Source: Euglena gracilis (Eukaryota > Euglenida > Euglenophyceae > Euglenales). Taken from it: 64,000 nt of DNA. A model generated the notes under the pieces. It was given only the letters and a program-made list of their open reading frames with translations. It was not told the origin of the DNA and did no database searches. Each line of letters opens with the position of its first letter. Position 1 is the stretch's first letter. The stretch lies in assembly GCA_039621445.1 (NCBI GenBank), contig CP154956.1:74128192-74192191 (forward strand). The letters run 5' to 3'. A program made the translations under genes and the position numbers. Below, piece by piece: positions 53,501 to 63,640 of the stretch.

Positions 53501-56500
53501 GGTGTGGGATATGATTGATTCAAAGCGTGAAGGATACATTTTGGAGGATACATATCTGCGAATGTGTTGGCGTCGGTCGCTGTTCATATGCATTTGTTGT
53601 GGTTCAGGACTACCCGTGGGCCGAAGCAACGGAGCTCTCCCGCACCAAGTACCGCTTCGCTGGGCCAATCCTGTTCGGCATCGTGGATTCCATCCGTCCA
53701 AACCGTGGATTGGAGATCAAGGTTCCTCCCCTGTCACGACCGGAGAATTAGTCCCTAAATTTGTTGCATCTTTAAATTGAGTTGATGTGGGGAGAAGGTA
53801 TTTAGGGTACAAATGGCCCAGGTGTGTGTTTCTGTATGTGCACACACACACACACACATATGGCATAAGTGTCAAACGGCTACCCCCCCCCCCCGACAAG
53901 AGGGGGGTAGCAGTTTGACACTTGGGTGCACTTTTGCCATCAGTTTTTGTGCTTCCTTTTTTTTTCTCTCCCCCTTCGGTCCTCACAGCCCCCAGTATCC
54001 CCCCCCCTTTCAATGCTGGGCTGTAAACCGCTTCCCAATCCGTGACCCGACCGCCGGGCAAATCCTAGAACCGGCCCTTTTGGGGTCACTCCCAAAGGCC
54101 GGGAGGGCCAAAATCCTTTGTGGCGGCGACCGTTCGGCGGGCTTTATCTTTCTGTTCCCCTGCCGATCTGCCGCCTTTTGGGAATCGCGCGGCTTGAGTT
54201 TAGGCAGGGAGGGCGTGGCGCGCACGCGGCCCAACCCGGCATCGCACCCGAACCGCCCCGTGTGCGATGGAGAGTTATGCGACCCCTGCGGCTGGCCGCA
54301 GCCGCTTTCCGGGCTTGCCAAAAAACTGTTGCGCAAAGTGTACCCAAGTGTCAAACTGCTACCCCCCCCCTTGCCGGGGGAGGGGGGTAGCAGTTTGACA
54401 CTTATGCCATACACACACCCTTCGGCTCTGTATTCTGGTGTTTAGACTGATTCAATTTACCTCGGGCGGAACACTCACCTGTGCGACCAACAAAAGATGG
54501 AAGAAACACCGACCTTTCATGGGTTTTATGTGACCTTACACTTTGACAGCGGACCATCTTTTTTTTTTGTGGTACGCACATGCATCCCATGTTCCCATGT
54601 GCCAGCTGTGTTACATACCAACACCACTCACCGCTTATTGTCGGCAGCATTCTGATGAATAACTGGTCTCTCCGCATGTGTTTCGCCCACGCCTCTGAAG
54701 GTTGGGGCGGAGCAGGAGCCTAAGGTGCGGGACACGTGGCAGTGGTGGTGCATGAAAGTTGCCAATTTCGCCTCCCTGCGGTCCGTCCCTGCCCACTCTT
54801 CCCCCAACCTCACCCAGCCTTTCCCTCCATACTGGCAAAGCCCCCCCCCCCCCCAAACCCGCAGGCCAAAGGCGGTGGATTCGGCCGGCACCTCCAGGGC
54901 TGAATGGGAATCCCAGAAAGAATCCCACAAACCTCATGGGTGGTGGGTGCGGGCGTGGACCCTCTCCCCCCATCCCTTCCCGCATTTCTAGGTGTGCTGA
55001 TTTTCAGGTCAAAATTTTGCGTGCACAGTTGCATGGTGGGTGGTCCCCCTCCCCTCTCCCCACCTCCCACGTGGGAGCTCGACCCCCCTCCCCAACCAGG
55101 CCTTCCTTTCTATCCCTCGACGCGGCCCTCGTAGGCGGGTGGCAGACGCGCTGCAGTGCGGCCTGCAGAGTCCCCACATGTTGGACTACCTCCTGGAGGA
55201 CTTGTACATTGGCACAGCTGTGGATGAACGTATGTCACTGTGCACCATGTTTCACTGTTGGGTGCCACCTTTTCATAACTCTTTTAAGTTTGCTGTTGAT
55301 TATTCTTTTGTCCCTGCCTTGTGGTCAAAGTTGAGGAACCGGCTCAGCAGATCAATCCTCAGATCCTTCGTGAAAGAGTTTAATGGCGGGTGTGTGGGTC
55401 GTGACGCTTGTGAACAGGTATTACAGAAAAGTCAATGAAACGTAATGTTTGGTGATCAGGTGGCGGCCAAAAAACCCCCTAAAATGACCGTTTTGGGCCA
55501 CAAAAGCGCGCCGGAACATGGGCCAGGCGTGTTGGCGGCCAAAACGACGAACGGGGGGGGGGCGATAGAGGTCCTCCGGGGGCACATTTCGTCAGACCGA
55601 CATTTCCGGAAATAATGTACGGTTTCTCGAGATATTTTCGAAAAATCTATTTTTTGACCGATTTTTGGACCCCGGCGAAATGGCAGAGTCGGAATGGGCC
55701 GATTGGGCTGGGGCGTGCCCACCTGGAACCTAAAATCCGTTCTCTGCGATGGACCCACTGCAATCCCCCTCCCGGATGTGCTCTTCCTCAGAAGGCCCTC
55801 CCCGTTACAGAGTGCTGAAAGATGCCACATTCTGACAGACTCCGAATTTTCACCAAGGCATCCTCGCATTCGTATTTCCCCCAAACTCTGGCAAATCAAA
55901 ACCCACTCCCCGCATGCCAACGCGGGGAAGGTGAGCTGAGGTGAGTGAGATGCCGCCATTTTATTTGTTTTTTTATTTTTTATTTCATTGCAGCCATATA
56001 TTATTTTATTGCTGTTCTGTTGCATTCCCATTCCCATTCTCTGTCCCTCCAGCTTTGCCGTTGGCCGAGGACATACAAACAGTCTCCAGCCGGCCACCAG
56101 CCACTCTGGCAAAGCGACATCAGAAGGTAAGCCATTTCAGTGTGCAGTGCCCAAAGGGTGCACAGCCCCAAATAAGTGCCTCGCACCCCTGAGGGTTCGA
56201 AAGTGAAGTCCAAAAAGCCACTCTACACTGAACCAATCCCTGGATGCCCATAAGTGCCACCCCTGAGGATCTGAATTACGGTCCAATAATGTGCGCACCC
56301 CTTGAACTTCAATGGGGGGGTTACTCGATTGGGACCAGGGATTTTTTTAAGTTTGGACCCCCGGGGGGGGGAGGGGGAGGGGTAGGGTGGGTGGGTCCGC
56401 CGGACCCCCTCCCCCCCCCCCGGGGGGGTCCCCCCGGAGGGGGGTGGGATATACTTTTCGGCGCCGCAGGCGCCGAAAAAATGCTATTTTTAGCACTTTT

Positions 56501-59500
56501 CGCGATTTTTCGGGCATTTTTTTGTGGGTCCCCCGGGACCCCCTCCCTCCCCCCCCCCCGGGGGGCCCCCCCAGAGGGTGGGTGGGTGGCGGGGGACCCC
56601 CCCTCCCCCCCCGGTCTTAAAAAAACCCCTGATTGGGACCTGAATCCATAAAATTGTTTCAGTCTGTGGATTAACGTACCTTCATGGTTTCTCTCATGAG
56701 TCGAACCCCTCCATTTGTTGTGCCTCCTATAACGAAACCTGGCTCAATGCAGTTAATTGGTTCTCTTCTTTTTGGTTTTCGACTGCACAAGAAGTGGCTT
56801 CCATTGTGAAACCACCAACAACCCTGCCTTTGGGTTTTCAGGTTGTCCATTAAGTTGTTGAATTTTCGAATCGGGATTTAATTGCATGTGTGTGATACAG
56901 TGTGTCATTCAAATATTTAATGATTAATTCGAACTCTTTGAAGGCTATCCCCCCTCTTAAGACCCCCGGGCCCAGCCCCAACCCCTCTTAGACCTCGGAC
57001 GGAGGGACTCCGAGGACTCCGTTGGAATCCTGGCAGCTGAGGGCTGCTTTTCCTACTGTGCCGGAGGTGGCGACATCACACGGAACTGCAGCAGATGTGG
57101 GAAATCAAATTAAATTGACTTTGAAAAATTGCAGACGTTCCAACACCCCAAATCATACACCTGAATATTTTGGACTTTTATTACAAAGGGCCACATTTTG
57201 TGCGCAAGCTTGGGAAATCAGTGATTCTTCTGGAAACCTTTCACCTTCCCGGGCGTTCCACGTGGTATGGGGCCTTAAATTTGAGCTCTATTCTGTTTCC
57301 GTTGGCCTGGGAGGGCCCAAACCGCCAAGGAACATTTGAGGGATTGTCCCACACTGAGCACTTGGGATCGATACCTCCCTCCCTTCATTGCAGGGGCCGG
57401 ACGACCTCGTGCCGGCGGGGCACGTCCTCCACGAGAGCCCCGGGCTGGCCGACGCGCTGCTGCGGCGGCTCAACATCCCGCAGGTCAACGCCATCGTGAC
57501 CATCGTGCAGAAGCAGCAGGGGGTCAGCCTGCTCCAGGTGTGACCCTCGTGCGGGTGGGAGGGGGGTGCATCCCGGTGTCATCGTGGGGTGGGGTGGGAT
57601 GGGGTCTCAAAAAAAAAACAAGGCAATCTTTAAACATTTGTCCCCCCCCCCAAATGCACTGGATTATTATTATTTGGGCTGCAAGCCTTTAGGGGTGTTT
57701 CATTTTGGGCAGGGTGAATTTTTTTTCTTCATCAACCTTGGCCCCCAAAAAGTATCGTTTTTCGGCTTCCCAAGAACAAGCTATCTGGTACAGTGAGGCA
57801 CAATGAAGCAGGAGCCTTCTGTGACACTCAATGCTTTGTACTTATTTTTGGGGGGTTGGTGGGTGCCTTGGACCAAAGCTAAATTCTAAATTCTAAAATT
57901 TGAAGTTCTTGATCACGGTGAGTACAGCATAACCTGACCTCCCCCCTTTTCAGTAATTTAGGAAAAACCCTGGTGTGTCATACTACTTGGAACCTCCGGG
58001 CCCTTCCTTGCCCCCCCCCCCCCCGGGGAGGGGGCCCACAAGAATGAAGCTGTCAAATGTTCATTTGCAAAGGACTTAAAATTGCTGAACAGACTGGTGA
58101 AATGCTGCTGTTTGATTTTTCTTGAGTCAAGGTACATTTTGCACCACCCAGTAATAACAACCCTGGCCTCCGACTTCCGTGCAAATAACAGAGACTGAAT
58201 TATTTGAGGGGGTGATCGGTTTGGGCAACATCCAGCCAAAAGTATCCCCCAAAAAATCCGCATTAATCATTTTCATGCAGGTGTTCAATGCTCTGCAAAC
58301 AAAAAATTCCGAAAGCGCCTCTTGAAAAGAAACAGGAAATTTAATTTAAAAGTCAAGGCAAGGCTCAATGCTCAATACACTGAGGATCATGTTTCTTTTG
58401 CTGATGCATTGTGTAGCTTTTTTGCCATTCGTTGAGAGATCTTCTTTGGCCATCCGATACATGGAACATTTTGTTATTTTTGTGTGCTGTACCTTCCCCA
58501 AATTTATGCAGGGACATATTTAAATCACCGTCAGGACACATCTGCAACCCCACCTCATCGCGCACTGCATCGCATCACGGTGCCATGTTACCCATTGCGC
58601 ATTTGCGCAATGGGTAACAAACATCTCTGAACTTGCAGGAGTCCAGCAGCTTTAGGCAATGAAGTTGACACTTTTCCGATACACACACCCGCACACACAC
58701 ACACACACAGTATGGAGCATTAATTTTCATACAGCTCCAATTCTGTGGGTCATACCCTACCCTAAGTTTGGTGGTGGTGTGTGCACACTGGCGCGGCACC
58801 TCCCTGCGCAGCAGTGCCCCAGCCAGCTCTGCCGCAGCGCACCCTGCAAAACCGAGGCCAGACCTTTGAGAGCTAAATTTTCAAACTGTGACCCCTCCCA
58901 ATTGCCAAATTAATTCCTGCCCTGGAAAAGCGGGGGCGGGGATCTTTTGGCCTCATCTTTGGATGAAACTTGGTGGAGACCCCTGTCTACGGGGCTGTGG
59001 CTGCAGTGACTCTGTCAAGGTGGACGTTTTGGGCTAATAATGGCCGAAAATAGTGCATAATCGTCGTTTCGCACCTCAGGAAGAGTGACTGAATGGATTT
59101 TTTTCCAATGTTAGAGGGGTGGATGATGGCACTGTGGATTTAGCCAGAAATAATCAAAATCCATTCATGTTGGGCCATTTGGTGCAGTAGCTGAAAGGGT
59201 GTTGAAATCAGATGTAAAAGAACCGGGGGTATTTGGTTATTGTTTTTAAAATACACCATAGGATATTGCAGGCTTTAGAAATCAGATCTGTCACTTGATG
59301 TCGAGAACACCACTTGGCATTTACAGTTACCACCAGGCTTTATCAGCCCACTTTTCACTCCCCACATAATTTTCTTTTGAAAACCAGCCTCGCATATGGG
59401 GGTTGTACACACGCATACAGGATGGAGCATTAATTTTCATACAGTTTTGTGGGTCATACCCAATCCTAAGCCCCAAAGCCCTGCCAGCCTATGGGGTGTG

Positions 59501-62500
59501 GTGGTGGTATGTGCACACTGATACGGCACCCCCCTACGCAGCAAAACTGAGGCCAGACCTTTGAGAGCTTAATTTTTCAAATTGTGACCCCTCCCAAATT
59601 CCAAATCCATTCCCGCCTGGAGAAGAGGGGAGGTGGTCCATACTGGGGTGGGCAGCCTTTGACCCCAGCTTTGGACGACATGTGGTTAAACTCCTGTCTA
59701 CGCTGTGGCTTTGACTGCAAATGACTGCGTCAAAGTGGACGTTTTGGGAATGATGAAAAATATACCTCAAAAATTGACCAGCATTCATATGAATTATGAA
59801 ATGGTAAAATGAAAAAGAAATGTTTCTTGGCAATCTAAACACCCAAAAAAGCTTCAAACAGTGTAAAATGAGATTAAGTAAAACACGGTGCACAGCCCCC
59901 TGAGGAATTTGTTGGATAGTTACAAAGAATTGGCCTGCCAGTTCTGATGAAGAGGCAAACTACTCCAAATAACGACACCTGACCAGTATGGGAGTGCCGG
60001 ATAATCTCAAACGTATGTGCACAGACCCAATTGCATTGTCTTTATGTAATTTTTGAATGCATACACAGACATTTTTGCCTTATACACATTTGACCTCTTT
60101 TGGTAGTCTTCAGGGTCAGGGCAGGCTGAAAGGGAACCCTGGAATGTTGTGGAATGGAAACCTGTGGGGGATGGGTGGGGAGAGAGCTGCATAAGCCCTG
60201 GGGAAGGCTTAATTTGTCAGCCTAAGTTGGTCTTCAGGGCATGTGCCTCCCCCCCCCCCAGCCCTGGGGAGACCCACTGTGCGACGGGTCAGGTCCAGGT
60301 CTCTCTCCCCATTGCCCTGCGCCTGTTTCCCCCCTTTTCTGCCTTCCTTCAGCTGCCCCTCCATGACCCCTGGCAGGGGACTCACCCCCCCCCTCCTGCT
60401 CATGTCCGCAGGGGCCGCCGGGGACGGGCAAGACCACCACCATCATGGGCCTCCTCTCCCTCCTGCTGCGGCAGTGCACCCTCTCCGCCAAGCAGTGCGA
60501 CCTGCTGCTGTCCCCCGCCTGGGCTGGGCCGGCCCCCAACCCCATACCTGCATCAAGTGAGCGTTGGTTCTGGACAGGGGGGGGAGGGGGGATCCGACCA
60601 TCCGACTGGTGCGGCGGGTGTCCGGACACCCCCCGGAACCAAAATCATCTGTTTTTATCGATTTGTTAAAAAAAATGACCTGAAAATGCTATTTTGGGGC
60701 ACTTTTTGAAGCCCCTAAAAAAATTCACCCGCTTTGCCTCGGGTTTTCCCCCAGGGTCCACCACCGACCCTCCCTCCCTCCTCCCAGGGGGAGGGGGGTC
60801 CAGGATCCCTTACCCCCCTCTCTCTTAATGTTCTGCCTATACCCCCCCAGTGTGGTTCGGGCTGTTCCAGGCACAGTTAGCCCTCCCAGCCACACCGCAC
60901 CCAAAGGCAACGGAGAACAGCCTGATATCAGCATCTGCATTGGCCCATGTCGTCATTTGCTCTCTTTGAACCGTAAACGAGCCAAAAGTCCAGGACCTTC
61001 CCTGCTGTGTCGCTGTGTTGGTGTAAAGCTAACCCCAGCACCGCTGTCATTTCGGTGAAAGCCGTATGGGTTCTCTGGGTCAAACTCGACGCCGAGCCGG
61101 GCGGGGCGTGGCGCTGTGTGAAGGCCCGGCCCGCCCCCCACCATGCTGCAGACGCTGCAGAAGAAGCCCCGCGTGATGCTGACCGCCCCCTCCAACGTGG
61201 CGGTGGCCCAGATGGCCAGCCGGTGTCCCCCCCCCCCGCCCCTCCACAGCCTTCGTCACTTTTAGGGGGGTTCGCAACAAGCCTGGTCACCACCGCCATA
61301 CGTTGACCCCAACCTTCCACCCCACTTCACACCCTGCTCTCAAGTGTTGAACGCCCGGCCCCGGCCTCCCAGGCTCCTGGAGTCTGGCGCGCTGGACGCC
61401 CACGGCCGGCCATTCCAGCCCTTCAGCGTGTTGATCGGCGTGGAGGACGCCATTGGTGCCCCTTTCTGTTGTCTGCACCATAGATTCACTGAGCACCTGT
61501 GCGACCCCACCCCCTGGGGGTTCATGGGTGGGTTTCGCCCCCCCCAGGGGTGACCAAATGAACCTATGGTTTGGTCCCTCAATTTAGCCATCAATCTTTT
61601 TCAAATCCCATACACTCGATTTTCTATTTTTGCCTGTAATTTGTTTATTGGTTTCTTTTAATTTTTTATTCTAAAGTTGAATTTGACCCTCAGAGCACCA
61701 ATGTTATTGCATGAAACTCAGTACATTCACCGTGTATGGCTAATTTGAAAGTAGCAAAAGATTGCAAGGTGCTATCCTGGGGCAAATTTTTAGAATGGGC
61801 AGTTCTCTTCCCATATTTTGATGCACAATTCAAGTTCAGGGACAATCAAAAACCTCGGTGGAGTGCAATCTTTTTTCCCCAGTCATATTATCCAGACAGG
61901 GGGGGAGGGGAATGCGCTGCGCATTTTTGCGCATTTTTCGCGCATTTTTTGCGCTTTTTTTCCATTTTCCCACTTTTTTTTTTTACACTTTTTGGAGGCA
62001 TTTTGTCCATATTGTCCATGTTGTCCACATTGTCCATATGTCAAACACATGCTTGACATCGGTGTTCTTCAACACCGTCCTTCAACACCAACCAAATCAC
62101 ATGCTCGAACTTTGCCCACGTTCAACTAATCCATTTCTATAACCAACGAACCCGTTTCCGCACTTTTTTTCCCACCCAAGGGACCCGCCTCAAGAAAAAA
62201 CCCTTGGGTGTTGAGGTGTGGGTACTCATCCAATGATGATGAGGACACTAGGGGTTTCAGAGACCCCACATCCAATCCTACTCCCCTGGTCACAAGTAAG
62301 GGGCACCATGGCTGACATTGTTGGTTATGGTGAACAGAGAGTGACGCCTTGCTCGTGCAATTTTTTTTTTGGCCAAAATTCTTTCATTTCAGCTGTTTTT
62401 GGTGATTTTGGTTTAATATTGGGCTTATTGTTGGAAAATTTTCCAAGTCCTTTAGGAATGTCACAAACTCAGCGCATTTTTTTGCGCATTTTTTTGCGCA

Positions 62501-63573
62501 TTTTTGCGCATTTTTTCCGAGGGCCGTCCAGCGCATTCCCCACCCCCCTGCTTTAATGTAAGACCAGAATGATTGATTCACTTTTAAATATTGAATATCG
62601 GACGAAAAGCGAAGCGCAGGAGCAGGAATAGAGAGAGAGAGCATTAACTTTGCTCATGTCACAAATGCGGCAGACATATTTTGTCCTTGGGGTCTGTATC
62701 CTCATAAGGAACAGAGCATGGTTGACACAGGTTGACACAGACCCCCCCCAAGGTGATGGACACAGTTGTGCGGGGTCAGCACCATTCCGCTGCCCACTCA
62801 GACGAGCGCTCACGGCCGCTGCTGCTGGCCAACCGCGTCGCCGCCCTGTGCCACGCGCTGCAGCAGCTGCGGGAGCACCTGGCGGGCTTCATGGCGTTCA
62901 TCAGGGACCTCGACATACCGCTGGCCGACGAGAGCCGCGCCCGGCTGTCGGTGCGAGCTGGGGGTATGGGCATGGCAGGCTGCTGTGAGCCTGGCTGGGG
63001 GGGGGGGGCGTGGGCTTTAAGCTGCAATTCCGGCGCACTGAGTATGGCATTCATTACCAAGTGCTTTTTTGGGCCCCGCAGCCCCGCAATCTGCATCTGA
63101 TGATGTTTGAAGGATCTTTTGAGTTTCTCTGCCTCAAAATTCTCCCTCGTACTTTTTTTTAAAAAAAACAACAACTTGGCCATAGGTCCGACCTTGGGGG
63201 GATAGAGCACAGCCAGAAGAGCATGTGCACTCTGGAACCGAACATACCAAGGCTGTAAAAGGGCAGTTTTCTTGCCCGTGCCAGGGACAATATCCGGGGG
63301 TGCTTCTCAACAGGCTGCAGGGCACATCCCCAGGTCAGTCGCTTTGGGGGCAGATTGATGTGTGAATTCTCGGTGGGATCTTTAATGGGATGCCTATGAC
63401 AACCCAAAATTTTGGTTTGAGGGACCAACCGTTCTGTTTTGTCCGCCACCCCTGCTTTGGCAGAGCTGTTGGCGGTGGTGGAGGATCTCAGCTACTTTGA
63501 GATGTCCGGCACGCCCAGTGTAGTACCGAACCTCCCTCCCCAACTGACACGCGAGATCCAAAAAATGGTCCGG
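50439..63573 (+). CDS. SF1 RNA/DNA helicase, UPF1/SEN1-like, split gene, 3' end outside window
   Basis: Fourteen exon pieces recognised. The order fits a superfamily 1 helicase: an N-terminal region (PDTFHSDKEYYETLLSHVAE), a 1B-like region (DLLLVCSCAAAFQPADVLLL, then FGIVDSIRPNRGLEIK), the Q motif (LNIPQVNAIV), Walker A (GPPGTGKTTTI), motif Ia (MLTAPSNVAVAQMASR), and the segment after Ia (LLESGALDAHGRPFQPFSV). The DEAA box and later motifs should lie right of the window. The family unwinds RNA or RNA-DNA hybrids in nonsense-mediated decay, transcription termination or related steps; which one cannot be told. Most junctions are GT-AG with matching phase. The N-terminal exon set is incomplete. 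Confidence 0.85.
51188..51212 (+). CDS. Helicase exon 2 (short)
   Basis: Joined at AATGAAG/GTTTAT; gives VYSVK-VYEDKLSHS. The word TGAAGGT spans both junctions (50509-50515 and 51183-51189). The acceptor lacks a pyrimidine tract. The 3' limit is tentative. Confidence 0.5.
52045..52125 (+). CDS. Helicase exon 3
   Basis: Acceptor ACGTGCAG; reads DVPDTFHSDKEYYETLLSHV then AEELRAQ. The P-x-T-F...Y-x-x-x-L...E-E-x-x-A-Q wording is typical of SEN1-like helicases before the core. Donor CAG/GTTCCT. Confidence 0.8.
52537..52610 (+). CDS. Helicase exon 4
   Basis: Acceptor CCCTGCAG; reads IHTSLLEAQSALVELTIDNS then IDKKR. Donor GCG/GTATGT, phase 2, matching exon 5. Confidence 0.8.
53277..53407 (+). CDS. 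Helicase exon 5
   Basis: Acceptor ACCGACAG; reads DLLLVCSCAAAFQPADVLLL, then CQACGPGVGWARAFGPAMYL and SDF. The GT donor at 53408 would create a TGA with exon 6, so the true junction is probably the GACT word (see findings). Confidence 0.75.
53608..53721 (+). CDS. Helicase exon 6
   Basis: Acceptor GGTTCAG; reads DYPWAEATELSRTKYRFAGP then ILFGIVDSIRPNRGLEIK, a beta-barrel (1B) type segment. Donor AAG/GTTCCT. Confidence 0.8.
53854..54416. mobile_element. Foldback element with hairpin at each end (~560 bp)
   Basis: TATGGCATAAGTGTCAAAC at the left end and its reverse complement at the right end. Each end is also a hairpin by itself: AAGTGTCAAAC-G/T-GCTACCCCC pairs with GGGGGTAGCAGTTTGACACTT at both ends. 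The middle (53940-54340) is unlike its surroundings, partly GC-rich, and shows no recognisable coding. Flanked by CA repeats, so the target duplication is unclear. Lies in an intron. Confidence 0.8.
55135..55229 (+). CDS. Helicase exon 7
   Basis: Reads RVADALQCGLQSPHMLDYLL then EDLYIGTAVDE. The Arg...Ala-Leu wording fits the region before the Q motif. Phase disagrees with exon 6, so an exon may be missing. Donor AAC/GTATGT. Confidence 0.65.
55331..55377 (+). CDS. Possible helicase exon 8
   Basis: Acceptor TCAAAG; phase fits exon 7; reads LEEPAQQINPQILRER before an in-frame TAA at 55380, which must be spliced out (GTGAAA at 55370 or GTTTAA at 55378). Confidence 0.35.
56336..56631. mobile_element. 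hAT-type TIR element in an intron (296 bp)
   Basis: TIR CAGGGATTTTTTTAAG and (reverse complement) CAGGGGTTTTTTTAAG. Perfect 8-bp duplication ATTGGGAC at 56328-56335 and 56632-56639 (the flanks match over 10 bp if the terminal C/G is counted). The body has G/C runs joined at TCCGCCGGACC and the hairpin CGGCGCCGCAGGCGCCG. Closest relative in the window is 44575-44740. Confidence 0.9.
57394..57537 (+). CDS. Helicase exon 9 (Q motif)
   Basis: Acceptor CATTGCAG; 48 complete codons reading GPDDLVPAGHVLHESPGLAD, then ALLRRLNIPQVNAIVTIVQK and QQGVSLLQ. LN-x-x-Q-x-x-A-I is the Q motif. Donor CAG/GTGTGA. Confidence 0.9.
58709..59040. repeat. Intronic duplication, copy 1
   Basis: Shares GGAGCATTAATTTTCATACA, GAGGCCAGACCTTTGAGAGC and GTGGACGTTTTGGG in the same order with 59423-59760. 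Confidence 0.85.
59423..59760. repeat. Intronic duplication, copy 2
   Basis: About 714 bp downstream of copy 1, diverged by substitutions and indels. Confidence 0.85.
60412..60556 (+). CDS. Helicase exon 10 (Walker A)
   Basis: Acceptor TCCGCAG; reads GPPGTGKTTTIMGLLSLLLR then QCTLSAKQCDLLLSPAW. Joined to exon 9 it gives SLLQGPPGTGKTTT, the standard SF1 wording. Donor CAA/GTGAGC. Confidence 0.9.
61152..61222 (+). CDS. Helicase exon 11 (motif Ia)
   Basis: Reads TLQKKPRVMLTAPSNVAVAQ then MAS. APSNVAV is motif Ia. Donor CG/GTGTCC, phase 2. Confidence 0.9.
61373..61455 (+). CDS. Helicase exon 12
   Basis: Acceptor CTCCCAG, phase matches (CG+G = Arg). Reads RLLESGALDAHGRPFQPFSV then LIGVEDAI. Donor TTG/GTGCCC, phase 1. 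Confidence 0.9.
61897..62550. mobile_element. TIR element with GCGCATTTT repeats (654 bp)
   Basis: Left end CAGGGGGGGAGGGGAATGCG; right end, reverse complemented, CAGGGGGGTGGGGAATGCGC. The inverted match is about 22 bp with one mismatch and one indel. Both subterminal parts carry TGCGCATTTTT repeats (61915-61960, 62472-62520). The 8-bp flanks do not match, so insertion is old or flanks are rearranged. Lies in an intron. Confidence 0.7.
62802..62950 (+). CDS. Helicase exon 13
   Basis: Acceptor CCACTCAG, phase matches exon 12 (G+AC = Asp). Reads ERSRPLLLANRVAALCHALQ, then QLREHLAGFMAFIRDLDIPL and ADESRARLS, mostly helical. Donor TCG/GTGCGA. Confidence 0.8.
63466..63573 (+). CDS. Helicase exon 14 (last in window)
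   Basis: Acceptor GGCAGAG, phase 0. Reads LLAVVEDLSYFEMSGTPSVV then PNLPPQLTREIQKMVR. Donor CGG/GTGTGT leads into a TG-rich intron that reaches the window edge. Conserved helicase motif II has not yet appeared. Confidence 0.75.
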
Positions 63574-63604
63574 GTGTGTGTCTATTCATCTCTGGGTGTG
63601 TTGG

Positions 63605-63640
<36 letters not shown>

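Noticed and set aside
54120-54340. GC-rich interior of the foldback element as a coding exon of the helicase
   Set aside because: No frame resembles helicase sequence and it lies wholly between the element's inverted ends.
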